NCBI RefSeq assembly: GCF_038050405.1
Contig: NZ_CP150900.1
Coordinates: 1,240,001 to 1,304,000, forward strand
Reading direction: 5' to 3'
DNA length: 64,000 nt
Origin: Paraburkholderia sp. IMGN_8
Lineage (GTDB): Bacteria; Pseudomonadota; Gammaproteobacteria; Burkholderiales; Burkholderiaceae
In this document: in pieces, positions 17,894 to 27,264 of the stretch
How the letters are laid out: every line of letters begins with the position of its first letter
Numbering within the stretch: the stretch's first letter is position 1
The notes under the pieces: model-generated
Seen by the model: the letters and a program-made list of their open reading frames with translations, nothing else
Told to the model about the DNA's origin: nothing
The model's database searches: none
Translations under genes and position numbers: made by a program

Positions 17894-18775
17894 ATGGCGG
17901 AAGAGAGCACAGAAGAATTGCGGAGCGTCGAAGAATTGATGCAGCGCATCGCGGAAAACTACGAAGCGTTGCCGCGTCAGTTGAAGAACGTCGCGACGTA
18001 TATCGAGCAGCATCGCGCGAGCGTCATGGTGGATCGCACCAGCGATATCGCTGCGAGCTGCGGCGTGCACCCGTCGGCGGTGGTGCGCTTTGCGCAACGC
18101 TTCGGTTTTTCCGGGTTCTCCGATTTGCAGGCGGTGTTTCGTCAGGCGTATACGGGGCAGGGCACGTCGTCGCCGAGTTATCAGCAGAGGATTCGCAAGC
18201 TGATCGACGAGAAGCCCGGCGCGTTGTCCGGTGGCGCCGTGGCGCGCGAATTCATTGCGGCCTCTCGTGGCGGTCTTGAAGAACTCGAAGCCGGTCTCGA
18301 CGACATGCAATTCGATGCCGCGGTGAAGATGCTGCAGCAGGCCGACAACATCTATGTGATCGGTGTGCGGCGCTCCTTTCCGGTGGCGAGCTACATCGTC
18401 TACGCGTTGCAGCACACGCCCAAGCGCGTGCATCTGGTGTCGGGTTTCGGCGGCATGTATCGCGAACAGATCCGCAGCGTCAAAAAGGGCGACGTGGTGA
18501 TCGCGATCAGCTTCGCGCCGTATGGCAAGGAAACGCAGTACTGCTTGCGTGTCGCGCATCATCATCAGGCGAAGACGCTGGTGATTACCGATAGCCAGTT
18601 GTCGCCGCTCGCGCGTTATGCAACCACGCAACTGTATGTGAAAGAGGGCAGCGCGTTTGCGTTCCGTTCGCTGACCAGCACGATCTGTTTGTGCCAGGCG
18701 TTGTTCATTGCGCTCGCGTACAAGCTCGAATTGAACGTAGAAGAATCCAAAGACACTGGAGGATACGATGACTGA
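17894..18775 (+). CDS. RpiR/MurR family regulator of the inositol locus
   Basis: 293 residues. The N-terminal HTH_6 domain (residues about 12-90) reads VMVDRTSDIAASCGVHPSAV and VRFAQRFGFSGFSDLQAVFR, the RpiR-type helix-turn-helix. The C-terminal SIS sugar-phosphate-sensing domain (about 130-265) has NIYVIGVRRSFPVASYIVYAL and KGDVVIAISFAPYGKETQYC. Homologues named IolR sense inositol intermediates and repress iol genes. It is divergent from the transporter-catabolic operon, has the dyad in its promoter, and its stop overlaps the iolG start by 8 bp. It is called an IolR equivalent by context; the family alone does not prove the ligand. Confidence 0.88.
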   Translation: MAEESTEELRSVEELMQRIAENYEALPRQLKNVATYIEQHRASVMVDRTSDIAASCGVHPSAVVRFAQRFGFSGFSDLQAVFRQAYTGQGTSSPSYQQRIRKLIDEKPGALSGGAVAREFIAASRGGLEELEAGLDDMQFDAAVKMLQQADNIYVIGVRRSFPVASYIVYALQHTPKRVHLVSGFGGMYREQIRSVKKGDVVIAISFAPYGKETQYCLRVAHHHQAKTLVITDSQLSPLARYATTQLYVKEGSAFAFRSLTSTICLCQALFIALAYKLELNVEESKDTGGYDD

Positions 18776-19790
18776 AACGGCAGGCGGCAAGACGATTGAC
18801 GTAGCGGTGTTCGGCGCGGGGCGCATCGGCAAGATTCACGCGGCGAATCTTGCACGCCAACCGGGCGTGCGGCTCAAGTATGTGGTCGACGTGAATCGCG
18901 AGGCGGCCGCGGCGCTCGCCGCCGAACACGGCGCGCAGGTCGCGGATATCGACGGCGCAATGGGCGACGCGTCGATCGGCGCGACGGTGATCTGTTCGAG
19001 TACGGACACGCATGCGGATCTGATCATGAAATCCGCCGCGCAGAAGAAGCATGTGTTCTGCGAGAAGCCGGTGGACCTGACTTTGGAGCGGGCGCGTACC
19101 TGCGCCGAAGCGGTCGAGCGTGCGGGCGTGGTGTGCATGATCGGTTTCCAGCGCCGCTTCGATCCTACGTTCTCCGCGTTGAAAGCGCGCGTCGATGCAG
19201 GCGAAATCGGCACGCCGGAAATGCTGGTGGTAACGAGCCGCGACCCGGGCGCGCCGCCGGTCGAATACATCCGGCACTCGGGCGGTATCTTCAAGGACAT
19301 GCTGATTCACGACTTCGACATCTTCCGCTGGATTCTCGACGACGAAGCCGACACCCTGCATGCCACCGGCAGTTGTCTCTCCGACCCGGCGATTGCCGAG
19401 GCGGGCGATATCGATTCGACCGCGGTGACGATCCGCACGAAGCGAGGCCGCCTGTGTCAGATCAACACGGCGCGCCGCGCGGCGTATGGCTACGACCAGC
19501 GCTTCGAGATACTCGGCAGCACCGGCATGTTGCAGGCAGGCAATGTGCGACCCACTGAAGTCACCGCGTACTCGAAAACCGAAGTATCGAGCGACGTGCC
19601 TGAAGCATTTTTTCTCGAACGCTATCGGGCGGCTTATGCACTTGAAATCGCGCATTTCTTCGACGCGATCATGCACGGCAAGCCGGTTCGCACGACCGTC
19701 GCCGACGGCCTGAAAGCGCTTGAACTCGCCGACGCCGCTACGCGCTCGTGGCGCGAGGGACGCGCGGTAAAACTGGGCGAGGTATCGTGA
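18768..19790 (+). CDS. iolG: inositol 2-dehydrogenase IolG
   Basis: 340 residues of the Gfo/Idh/MocA family. IolG oxidises myo-inositol to 2-keto-myo-inositol with NAD+, the first catabolic step. The Rossmann motif is VAVFGAGRIGKIHAANLA at residues 12-29, HVFCEKPVD holds the conserved Lys of the EKP motif, and GGIFKDMLIHDFDIFRWIL carries the catalytic Asp/His region of inositol dehydrogenases (H-D-x-D). It overlaps the regulator gene by 8 bp and the next dehydrogenase by 1 bp, so all three form one operon. Confidence 0.9.
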   Translation: MTETAGGKTIDVAVFGAGRIGKIHAANLARQPGVRLKYVVDVNREAAAALAAEHGAQVADIDGAMGDASIGATVICSSTDTHADLIMKSAAQKKHVFCEKPVDLTLERARTCAEAVERAGVVCMIGFQRRFDPTFSALKARVDAGEIGTPEMLVVTSRDPGAPPVEYIRHSGGIFKDMLIHDFDIFRWILDDEADTLHATGSCLSDPAIAEAGDIDSTAVTIRTKRGRLCQINTARRAAYGYDQRFEILGSTGMLQAGNVRPTEVTAYSKTEVSSDVPEAFFLERYRAAYALEIAHFFDAIMHGKPVRTTVADGLKALELADAATRSWREGRAVKLGEVS

Positions 19791-20827
19791 TGAAGACGGG
19801 TACGCAAGCAGTGCGTATGGGCGTAGTCGGCCTTGGACGATTGGGCAAGCGTCACGCGGAGAACCTGGCGTATCGCGTGCCGGGCGCTTCGTTGGTGGCC
19901 GCTTGCAGTCCGCTGGAAGAGGAACGGGCGTGGGCGCGCGAGGCGTTGCCCGAGTCGCTTCTCTATGACGATTACGCGGACTTGCTCGCCAATCGCGAGG
20001 TGGATGCCGTGTGGCTCGTCACGCCTTCGTCGTTGCACGCGCAACAGATCGTCGATGCGTTGCGCGCCGGCAAACATGTGTTCTGCGAGAAGCCGTTGTC
20101 GCTGGATGTTGCCGAGTGCGAGCGCGTGCTGGCTGAAGCCGCGCGCTATCCGCATCTGCAAGCGACCATCGGCTTCATGCGCCGTTTCGATCCGAGCTAC
20201 AAGGACGCGTTCGACAAGATCGAGACGGGCGTAATCGGCCGGCCTTTTCTGGTCCGCTCGCAAACGACCGACAAGAACGACACCGACGGTTTCTTCGTGC
20301 GTTTCGCTGCGACTTCCGGTGGCATTTTTCTCGACTGCACCGTGCACGATATCGACGTCGCGCGCTGGCTGCTTGGCAAACCGCGCGCCAAACGTGTGTT
20401 CGCGACTGGTACCGTCGCGCTGCATGAGGGCTTGCGCGAATTTGGCGACATCGATAACGGGGTGGCGATCTGCGAGTTCGAAGACGGCAAGCTCGCGATG
20501 TTTTATGCGTCGCGCACGCAGGCGCATGGTAATGATACGCACAGCGAAGTGATTGGTACGGGCGGGGCGTTGGCGATCGGTTGTAATCCGCGGGTGAATC
20601 GCGTCGAGATTTATGATGCCACGGGCATCCGCAATGAATGTACGCCGAGCTTTTTTGATCGATTCGAGGAGGCGTTTCTGCATGAGGCGCGGGCGTTTGT
20701 TGCCGCGGTACTGCACGCGGGCGCGGTGGCAAATGCGGGCGCGACGCTCGCCGATGCGCTTGAGGCGACGCGGATCGCTACCGCGTTGCGGACTTCGCTT
20801 CAGAGCGGGGAGGCGGTGATGTTATAG
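19790..20827 (+). CDS. second Gfo/Idh/MocA dehydrogenase of the inositol locus
   Basis: 345 residues from the ATG at 19790 (TGATG with the iolG stop). Rossmann motif MGVVGLGRLGKRHAENLA, KHVFCEKPLSL with the conserved Lys, FMRRFDPSY, and GGIFLDCTVHDIDVARWLL with the His-Asp pair. It is a paralogue of IolG in the same operon. In other bacteria such second enzymes (IolX, IolW or IolU types) act on scyllo-inositol or other isomers; which applies here is not visible. It ends 8 bp before the outer arm of repeat copy B. Confidence 0.85.
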   Translation: MKTGTQAVRMGVVGLGRLGKRHAENLAYRVPGASLVAACSPLEEERAWAREALPESLLYDDYADLLANREVDAVWLVTPSSLHAQQIVDALRAGKHVFCEKPLSLDVAECERVLAEAARYPHLQATIGFMRRFDPSYKDAFDKIETGVIGRPFLVRSQTTDKNDTDGFFVRFAATSGGIFLDCTVHDIDVARWLLGKPRAKRVFATGTVALHEGLREFGDIDNGVAICEFEDGKLAMFYASRTQAHGNDTHSEVIGTGGALAIGCNPRVNRVEIYDATGIRNECTPSFFDRFEEAFLHEARAFVAAVLHAGAVANAGATLADALEATRIATALRTSLQSGEAVML

Positions 20828-20834
20828 CGATTTG

Positions 20835-21890
20835 GTTGTTTGCCTGCGGCGGTGGTTATTGTCTGTTTGCCTACGGCGTTGCCCTTTCTTGATTTGTTAT
20901 TGGTTTATTGGCGTTTCCCCTGTGCTGTTTGCCTGCTCGGCGCTTTTTGTCTGGGTGCCTGCGGTGTTGGCCTTTCCTTGATTTGATATTGGTTTATTAG
21001 CGTCGCCCCTGTGCGGGGCAGGCACTCACTTTCTTTGCCGCCGCAAAGAAAGTAAGCAAAGAAAGCGGCGGCACACCGCTAATTCTTAAGCGGGTCCCCT
21101 GGCTTGGAGGAGGTAGTGGAGCATCTGGAATCAGTGTTCCCGCGCACTCCGCGCCGGTGACAAGGCAGTCATACTTCCGGCGGCGCTGCGCGCGCCGTCG
21201 CGGTACTTCCCAACACCGATCGCAGATGGGCGCCTCCGGCATCATTCTTCCCGCCTCGCACTGCGTGCTCGCCGGAACGGTCTGCAAGGGAAACCAGTGA
21301 CTTCGTTTGCGCGCGGCGGGGGCCATCGGCTCCGCCTCGGCGAAGCGCCCGAATGTGCGAGTGCGGGCCATCACGCAAAGCGAAGAGTCGGTACGACAGT
21401 GAAGATTGGCAATGCAACGGCGGGCCAACGCGCCAGACAAAACGCGAGCGCCGCGGCGAGGCATGGGGGACGGACGGTGAGCCACCGCGCCGGGCAAAAC
21501 GTTGACGCGAAACTGGCAGGCGGTTTGATGAAGTACCGCGTCGGCGCGCGCAGCGCCGCCGGAAGTATGACTGCCTTGTCACTAGCGCGAAGTGTGCGAG
21601 GGCACCGATTCCAGATGCTCCACTCTCCATTTCCGTATTGGAACAGAGGTGTTGCAACGACCGGTTGAATCCGCCGCCGCTTTCTTTGCTTACTTTCTTT
21701 GCGGCGGCAAAGAAAGTAAGTGCCTGCCCCGCCCAGGGGCGACGCTAATAGACCACCAAGAAATCAAGGAAAGGCCAACGCCGCAGGCACGCAGACAGAA
21801 AGCGCCGAGCAGGCAAACAGCACAGGGGGAACGCCAATAAACCAATAACAAATCAAGGAAAGGCCACCGCCGCCCGGCGGCTAACCACAT
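20835..21890. repeat. palindromic element copy B, nested, with an IS remnant
   Basis: Inner element 20995-21750: left arm 20995-21209 (215 bp), core 21210-21529 (320 bp, same orientation as copy C), right arm 21530-21750 (221 bp because 45 bp are replaced by a 51-bp IS end). Outside it are outer arms and then a second inverted pair (about 20905-20953 and 21792-21841, reading TATTGGCG and CGCCAATA at their far ends), so the element seems to sit in the centre of another palindrome. It fills the 1131-bp gap between the dehydrogenase and the TusA-like gene. No coding sequence in it is credible. Confidence 0.9.
21625..21675 (-). mobile_element. 51-bp remnant of the left end of the IS30-family element
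   Basis: Base for base the reverse complement of positions 36760-36810, the outer 51 bp of the IS at 36760-37995, including the terminal GGCGGATTCAACCGGTC. It joins the arm at GCCGCTTTC, the same junction as the right end of the full IS. Its other side joins TGCTCCACT (21616-21624), a 9-mer present both in the arm and in the IS (36811-36819, complement), which marks the deletion point. Confidence 0.9.
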
Positions 21891-21958
21891 CGTGCGGTAA
21901 AATTTGACGCCTGACATCCAGCGTCGTCTACGACGCCTCACCCCGAAGGTCATCGTCG

Positions 21959-22192
21959 ATGCAAATTCAGATTCACAAGGAAGTCGATGCGCGCGGGCTG
22001 ATGTGCCCGCTGCCCATTTTGCGCGCCAAGAAGGCGCTCGCCGACATGGAAAGCGGCCAGATCCTCAAAGTGCTGGCCACCGATCCAGGCTCGCAACGCG
22101 ATTTCGCCGCGTTCGCAAAGCAAACCGGCAATGAAATCGTCGAAAGCTCCGTGCAAGACAAGATTTTTACGTTCCTGATGCGCAGGCGCTGA
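21959..22192 (+). CDS. TusA-family sulfurtransferase-like protein
   Basis: 77 residues, the normal size. It has the CPxP motif: ARGLMCPLPILRAKKAL, with Cys at residue 16 as the persulfide-carrying residue, followed by the GQILKVLATDPGS strand and the FAAFAKQTGNEIVES helix-strand end. TusA proteins relay sulfur for tRNA thiolation or molybdopterin; related TusA/YeeD proteins serve other sulfur transfers, so the exact role is open. It is a single gene followed by a bidirectional terminator. Confidence 0.85.
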   Translation: MQIQIHKEVDARGLMCPLPILRAKKALADMESGQILKVLATDPGSQRDFAAFAKQTGNEIVESSVQDKIFTFLMRRR

Positions 22193-22201
22193 CACGGACT
22201 T

Positions 22202-22222
22202 CAACTCAGCAGCGCTGAGTTG
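22202..22222. other. perfect 9-bp stem-loop after the TusA-like gene
   Basis: CAACTCAGC-AGC-GCTGAGTTG is a perfect inverted repeat 10 bp after the stop. No T-run follows; the true terminator is the next hairpin. Confidence 0.4.
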
Positions 22223-22250
22223 CGCAAAACGTCTCGTGCCCCAAAACAAA

Positions 22251-22290
22251 AGGCGCTGTGCCCGCAAACGCGGGGCACAGCGCCTTTTTT
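22251..22290. terminator. bidirectional rho-independent terminator
   Basis: GGCGCTGTGCCCGC pairs with GCGGGGCACAGCGCC around a short AAAC loop, followed by TTTTTT on the plus strand and preceded by an A-rich stretch that serves the minus strand. It ends both the TusA-like transcript and the convergent valS-galU transcript. Confidence 0.85.
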
Positions 22291-22332
22291 ACTTCTTGCC
22301 GGGGTCCGACAAGCTTCCCGGCAAACCGCCGT

Positions 22333-23214
22333 TCAGCCTTCCAGCACCGGCGAACGCGTACGCAGATACTCCTGGAAATCCGCCGCCACTTCAGGGTGAC
22401 GCAGCGCGAACTCGACCGTCGCCTTCAGGTAACCAAGCTTGCTGCCACAGTCGAAACGCGTGCCGTGGTACTTGTACGCAAGCACCTGTTCGTCGGCGAG
22501 CAGCGATTGAATTGCGTCCGTCAGCTGCAATTCGCCGCCTGCGCCCGGCTTCAGCGCGCGCAGATGTTCGAAGATCCGCGGCTTAAGCACATAGCGGCCC
22601 ACCACGCCGAGATTCGACGGCGCAACGGCCGGCTCCGGCTTTTCGACGATGCCTGACATCTTGATGATCGAGTCTTCCCACTCCTTGCCGTCGACAATAC
22701 CGTACGACTTCGTCTCCGCGGCCGGGATCTCTTCGACGCCGATCACCGAGCTGTGATAGTGGTCGAACACCTCGATCATCTGCGTCATCACAGGCGGCGT
22801 GCCGTACAGCAAGTCGTCCGCGAGGATCACGGCGAACGGGTTGTCGCCCACCAGTTTTTCGGCGCACATCACCGCATGGCCGAGACCGAGCGCTTCCGGC
22901 TGACGCACGTAGAAGCAGTCGACATGGCTCGGCTTGATGCTGCGCACCAGTTCCAGCAGCTTGTCCTTGCCGCGCGCTTCCAGTTCCGCTTCGATTTCGT
23001 ATGACTTATCGAAGTGGTCCTCGATCGCGCGCTTGCTGCGGCCCGTGACGAAGATCATTTCAGTGATGCCGGCCGCCATTGCCTCTTCCACCGCGTATTG
23101 AATCAGCGGCTTGTCGACGATCGGCAACATCTCCTTCGGGCTTGCCTTCGTGGCAGGAAGGAACCGCGTGCCGAGACCTGCTACCGGAAATACCGCTTTC
23201 GTAACTTTTAGCAT
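22333..23214 (-). CDS. galU: UTP-glucose-1-phosphate uridylyltransferase GalU
   Basis: 293 residues from the ATG at 23214. It makes UDP-glucose from UTP and glucose-1-phosphate for polysaccharide and trehalose synthesis. The nucleotide-binding signature VAGLGTRFLPATKASPKEML lies near the N-terminus, followed by DKPLIQYAVEEAMAAGI, VRQPEALGLGHAVMCAE, VILADDLL (metal-binding Asp), GIVEKPEP and FDCGSKLGYLKATVEFAL. It lies 73 bp downstream of valS in the same direction. Confidence 0.95.
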   Translation of the reverse strand: MLKVTKAVFPVAGLGTRFLPATKASPKEMLPIVDKPLIQYAVEEAMAAGITEMIFVTGRSKRAIEDHFDKSYEIEAELEARGKDKLLELVRSIKPSHVDCFYVRQPEALGLGHAVMCAEKLVGDNPFAVILADDLLYGTPPVMTQMIEVFDHYHSSVIGVEEIPAAETKSYGIVDGKEWEDSIIKMSGIVEKPEPAVAPSNLGVVGRYVLKPRIFEHLRALKPGAGGELQLTDAIQSLLADEQVLAYKYHGTRFDCGSKLGYLKATVEFALRHPEVAADFQEYLRTRSPVLEG

Positions 23215-23287
23215 GTGAATACCCTGAGTCCTCGGGTTTAGCTTTAGGTCCGCGCCCATCCTCAAGAGGTGGGCACGGAGCCTTCGA

Positions 23288-26167
23288 TCAGGCCGGCAAG
23301 CGCGCCAATTGGGCTTTCAGCTTGCCGATAGTGGTTTCAAATTCTGCGAGCCTTTTCTGCTCCTGCTCAACGACTGCGGGCGGCGCCTTTGCAACAAAAC
23401 TTTCATTCTGCAATTTGGCATTACATTTGGTGACTTCCGTGCTCAGCCGCGCAATTTCCTTCGACAGACGTTCGCGCTCGACCGCCACGTCGATTTCCAC
23501 CTTCAGCACCAGCTTGTCATTCCCTACGATAGCAATTGGCGCGCCATCCGCCTGCGCGTCCAGGGTTGCCTCGTCGGCAATGATCTGCACTTCCGACAAA
23601 CGGGCCAACGCCTGAGCGTACGGCGCGAAGGTGCGCAGGCGCTCGGCGTTGCCGGTCGCGAGCAGCGGCACCTTGGTCGCTGGCGACAGATTCATTTCGC
23701 CGCGCAGATTCCGGCACGCGTCAATCACTGCTTTCAGCTCCGCCGCCCATTGCTCCGCCTCTTCGTCGAGCTTCGACGGCTCGGCGACGGGGTAGGGCTG
23801 CACCATAATGGACGCTTCGCCCTCTGTCTTGCCTTGCGGATAACGACCGGCCAACGGCGCTACTTTTTGCCACAACGCTTCGGTGATGAACGGAATCACC
23901 GGATGCGCGAGGCGCAATACGGTTTCGAGTACGCGCAGCAGCGTGCGGCGCGTGGCGCGCTGCTGGTTCGGCTGACCCGTCTGGATCTGAACCTTGGCGA
24001 GTTCGAGATACCAGTCACAGTATTCGTCCCACACGAACTTGTATAGGGCGTTGGCCACATTGTCGAAGCGATAGTCGGCAAAGCCCTTGGCGACTTCCGC
24101 TTCGACGCGTTGCAGGTGCGAAACGATCCAGCGATCGGCCGACGAGAAATTCAGGTGGCCGTCCGGGCCGCATTCGCCGCATTGTTCTGGCTTGCCGAAA
24201 CCGCAGTCGTGGCCTTCGCAGTTCATCAGCACGAAACGCGTGGCATTCCACAGCTTGTTGCAGAAGTTGCGATAGCCTTCGCAGCGCGCCAGATCGAAGT
24301 TGACGTTGCGCCCGAGCGTGGCCATCGACGCCATCGTGAAGCGCAGCGCGTCCGTGCCGAAGGCCGGGATGCCGTCCGGGAATTCCTTGCGGGTTTTCTT
24401 TTCGATCGACGCGGCCTGCTTCGGATTCATCAGACCGGTGGTGCGCTTGGCGACCAGCGTATCGAGATCGATGCCGTCCACGATATCGATCGGATCGAGC
24501 GTGTTGCCCTTGCTCTTCGACATCTTCTGGCCTTCGTGGTCGCGCACCAGACCGTGCACGTAGACCGTGTCGAACGGCACCTTGCCGGTGAAGTGCGTGG
24601 TCATCATGACCATGCGGGCGACCCAGAAGAAGATGATGTCGAAACCGGTGACCAGCACCGACGACGGCAGGAAGTGCTTCAGTTCTGTCGTTTCGTTCGG
24701 CCAGCCGAGCGACGAGAACGGCACCAGCGCCGACGAGAACCATGTGTCGAGCACGTCTTCGTCGCGCTTCAGGGCGCCCGTGTAGCCGGCCGCGGCGGCC
24801 TTGGCGCGGACTTCCTCTTCCGTTTTGGCGACGAAGATTTCACCGTTTTCGCCGTACCACGCCGGGATCTGATGGCCCCACCAGAGTTGGCGCGAGATGC
24901 ACCAGTCCTGGATGTTTTCGAGCCATTGGTAGTAGGTCGTGGTCCAGTTTTCCGGCACGAATCTGATTTCGCCGCTGCGCACGACGTCGAGCGCCGTTTC
25001 CGCGATCGACTTGCCCGGATTGAAGGTGCCTTCCGGGGCCGGCTTGCTCATCGCGACGAACCATTGGTCCGTCAGCATCGGCTCGATGACCACACCGGTG
25101 CGGTCGCCGCGCGGCACCATCAGTTTGTGCGGCTTGACCGATTCGAGCAGGCCGAGCGCTTCGAGGTCGGCGACGACCAGCTTGCGCGCTTCGAAACGGT
25201 CCAGACCGCGGTATTTTTCCGGCGCGTTGTCGTTGATCTTCGCGTCGAGCGTGAGGATTTCGATTTGCGGCAGTTTGTGGCGCAGGCCGACCTGATAGTC
25301 GTTGAAATCGTGTGCGGGCGTGACTTTGACCACGCCGGTGCCGAATTCGCGATCGACGTACTCGTCGGCGATGATCGGGATTTCGCGGCCGGTGAGCGGC
25401 AGCTTGACCGTTTTGCCGATCAGGTGCGCGTAGCGTTCGTCTTCCGGATGGACCATGGCGGCGGTGTCGCCGAGCATGGTTTCCGGGCGCGTGGTGGCGA
25501 CCGTCAGATGGCCCGAGCCGTCCGCGAGCGGGTACTGGATGTGCCAGAGGTGGCCGTTTTCCTCTTCGCTGACCACTTCGAGGTCGGAGACGGCGGTGAG
25601 CAGCACCGGATCCCAGTTCACGAGCCGCTTGCCGCGATAGATCAGGCCCTGTTCATACAGGCGTACGAAGACATCGCGCACGGCGGCCGACATTTTGTCG
25701 TCCATCGTGAAGTATTCGCGCGACCAGTCGATCGACGCGCCGAGACGGCGCACCTGATTCGTGATGGTCGAGCCGGATTGCTGCTTCCATTCCCAGACGC
25801 GTTCGGTGAATTTTTCGCGGCCGAGGTCGTGGCGCGAGACGCCTTCGGCGTCCAGTTGACGTTCGACGACGATTTGCGTGGCGATGCCCGCGTGGTCCGT
25901 ACCCGGCACCCAGAGGGTGTTTTCACCGAGCATGCGGTGATAGCGGGTGAGGCCGTCCATGATCGTTTGATTGAACGCATGGCCCATGTGGAGGGTGCCC
26001 GTGACGTTCGGGGGCGGCAGTTGAATCGAGAAGTCTTTCTTGTTCTCGTCGAAGGATGGCGCCGCGTAGGCGCGCTTTTCCCATTCGGGGCCCCAATGGG
26101 CTTCGATGGTGTGGGGCTCGAAGCTTTTTGCAAGGGTGGAGGTGGTGTCGCTCGGGGTCTCGCTCAT
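23288..26167 (-). CDS. valS: valyl-tRNA synthetase ValS
   Basis: 959 residues, the usual length. The HIGH-type motif reads [16 protein letters not shown] near residue 55, the KMSKS loop is [13 protein letters not shown], the editing domain includes [17 protein letters not shown], and the anticodon-binding domain and C-terminal coiled coil ([21 protein letters not shown]) are all present. It charges tRNA-Val in the cytoplasm. The start at 26167 (MSETPSDT) has only a weak ribosome site; an upstream frame start at 26272 runs into repeat copy C and was not used. It is divergent from uvrD across that repeat. Confidence 0.95.
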   Translation of the reverse strand: MSETPSDTTSTLAKSFEPHTIEAHWGPEWEKRAYAAPSFDENKKDFSIQLPPPNVTGTLHMGHAFNQTIMDGLTRYHRMLGENTLWVPGTDHAGIATQIVVERQLDAEGVSRHDLGREKFTERVWEWKQQSGSTITNQVRRLGASIDWSREYFTMDDKMSAAVRDVFVRLYEQGLIYRGKRLVNWDPVLLTAVSDLEVVSEEENGHLWHIQYPLADGSGHLTVATTRPETMLGDTAAMVHPEDERYAHLIGKTVKLPLTGREIPIIADEYVDREFGTGVVKVTPAHDFNDYQVGLRHKLPQIEILTLDAKINDNAPEKYRGLDRFEARKLVVADLEALGLLESVKPHKLMVPRGDRTGVVIEPMLTDQWFVAMSKPAPEGTFNPGKSIAETALDVVRSGEIRFVPENWTTTYYQWLENIQDWCISRQLWWGHQIPAWYGENGEIFVAKTEEEVRAKAAAAGYTGALKRDEDVLDTWFSSALVPFSSLGWPNETTELKHFLPSSVLVTGFDIIFFWVARMVMMTTHFTGKVPFDTVYVHGLVRDHEGQKMSKSKGNTLDPIDIVDGIDLDTLVAKRTTGLMNPKQAASIEKKTRKEFPDGIPAFGTDALRFTMASMATLGRNVNFDLARCEGYRNFCNKLWNATRFVLMNCEGHDCGFGKPEQCGECGPDGHLNFSSADRWIVSHLQRVEAEVAKGFADYRFDNVANALYKFVWDEYCDWYLELAKVQIQTGQPNQQRATRRTLLRVLETVLRLAHPVIPFITEALWQKVAPLAGRYPQGKTEGEASIMVQPYPVAEPSKLDEEAEQWAAELKAVIDACRNLRGEMNLSPATKVPLLATGNAERLRTFAPYAQALARLSEVQIIADEATLDAQADGAPIAIVGNDKLVLKVEIDVAVERERLSKEIARLSTEVTKCNAKLQNESFVAKAPPAVVEQEQKRLAEFETTIGKLKAQLARLPA

Positions 26168-26224
26168 TTGTCGGTCTGCTGGAAGATGCAAAGAATGCTC
26201 GATTATAAGCGGCGCTGCGGGTGG

Positions 26225-27210
26225 GGCCTTGGATTGGGGTTTTGTTTGCCTGGGCGGCGCTATGGTCTGCACGCCTGCGGCGTTGGGTTTTGCTTTCGTT
26301 TTTTGCCTTCGCGGCGCTTTCTGTCTGTGTGCCTACGGCGGTGGCCTTTCCTTGTTTTCTTAGTGATCTATTAGCGTCGCCCCTGTGCGGGGCAGGCACT
26401 TACTTTCTTTGCCGCCGCAAAGAAAGTAAGCAAAGAAAGCGGCTTCACACCGCCAATTCTTAAGCGGGTCCCCTGGCTTGGAGGAGGTAGTGGAGCATCT
26501 GGAATCGGTGTTCTCGCGCATTCCGCGCTGGTGACAAGGCAGTCATACTTCCGGCGGCGCTGCGCGCGCCGCAGCGGTACTTCCCAACACCGATCGCAGA
26601 TGGGCGCCTCCGGCATCATTCTTCCCGCCTCGCACTACGTGCTCGCCGGAACGATCTGCGAGGGAAACCAGTGACTTCGTTTGCGCGCGGTGGGGGCCAT
26701 CGGCTTCGCCTCGGCGAAGCGCCCGAATGTGCGAGTGCGGGCCATCACGCGGAGCGAAGAGCCGGTACTACAGTGAAGATTGGCAATGCAACGGCGGGCC
26801 AACGCGCCGGACAAAACGCGAGCGCCCCGGCGAGGCATGGGGGACGGACGGTGAGCCACTGCGCCGGGCAAAACGTAGACGCGAAATTGGCGAGCGGTTC
26901 GATGAAGTACCGCGTCGGCGCGCGCAGCGCCGCCGGAAGTATGACTGCCTTGTCACCGGCGCGGAATGCGCGAGAACACAGATTCCAGATGCTCCACTAC
27001 CTCCTCCAAGCCAGGGGACCCGCTTAAGGGTTAGCGGTGTGAAGCCGCTTTCTTTGCTTACTTTCTTTGCGGCGGCAAAGAAAGTAAGTGCCTGCCCCGC
27101 ACAGGGGCGACGCTAATAGACCACTAAGAAATCAAGGAAAGGCCACCGCCGCAGGCATACAGACATAAAGCGCCGCGAAGGCAAAAAACCCAAAAAAACC
27201 GCAAAAAACC
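26225..27210. repeat. palindromic element copy C (complete reference copy)
   Basis: Inner element 26369-27118, exactly 750 bp: left arm 26369-26583 and right arm 26904-27118 are 215-bp inverted repeats with about 7 mismatches by eye, around a 320-bp core 26584-26903. The arms start TATTAGCGTCGCCCC, contain the perfect 14-bp-stem hairpin and end at GGTACTTC. Outer arms of roughly 90-140 bp continue to both sides (GGCCTTTCCTTG versus CAAGGAAAGGCC) up to the edges of valS and the uvrD promoter. It lies between divergent genes, so it cannot be merely a shared terminator. Confidence 0.92.
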
Positions 27211-27228
27211 CTCAGCCCCGGAGGGGCA

Positions 27229-27234
27229 TATAAT
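27229..27234 (+). promoter_or_regulatory. probable -10 of the uvrD promoter
   Basis: A perfect TATAAT lies 30 bp before the uvrD start, right at the edge of the outer arm of copy C. No good -35 hexamer stands 16-18 bp upstream; that place is an A/C-rich stretch of the repeat. Confidence 0.35.
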
Positions 27235-27264
27235 GTCGGACGCACTTGCCGTCCCTCCCACAAA

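Noticed and set aside
24110..26374. 754-codon open frame on the strand opposite valS
   Set aside because: It lies fully antisense to a well-matched valS, has no family motif, and such long shadow frames are expected at this G/C content.
26671..27027. 118-codon frame inside the core of copy C, also found in copies B and D
   Set aside because: It repeats only because the DNA repeats. It appears on opposite strands in C and D, several frames stay open at once, and it has no ribosome site. Substitutions show no protein-level pattern by eye.
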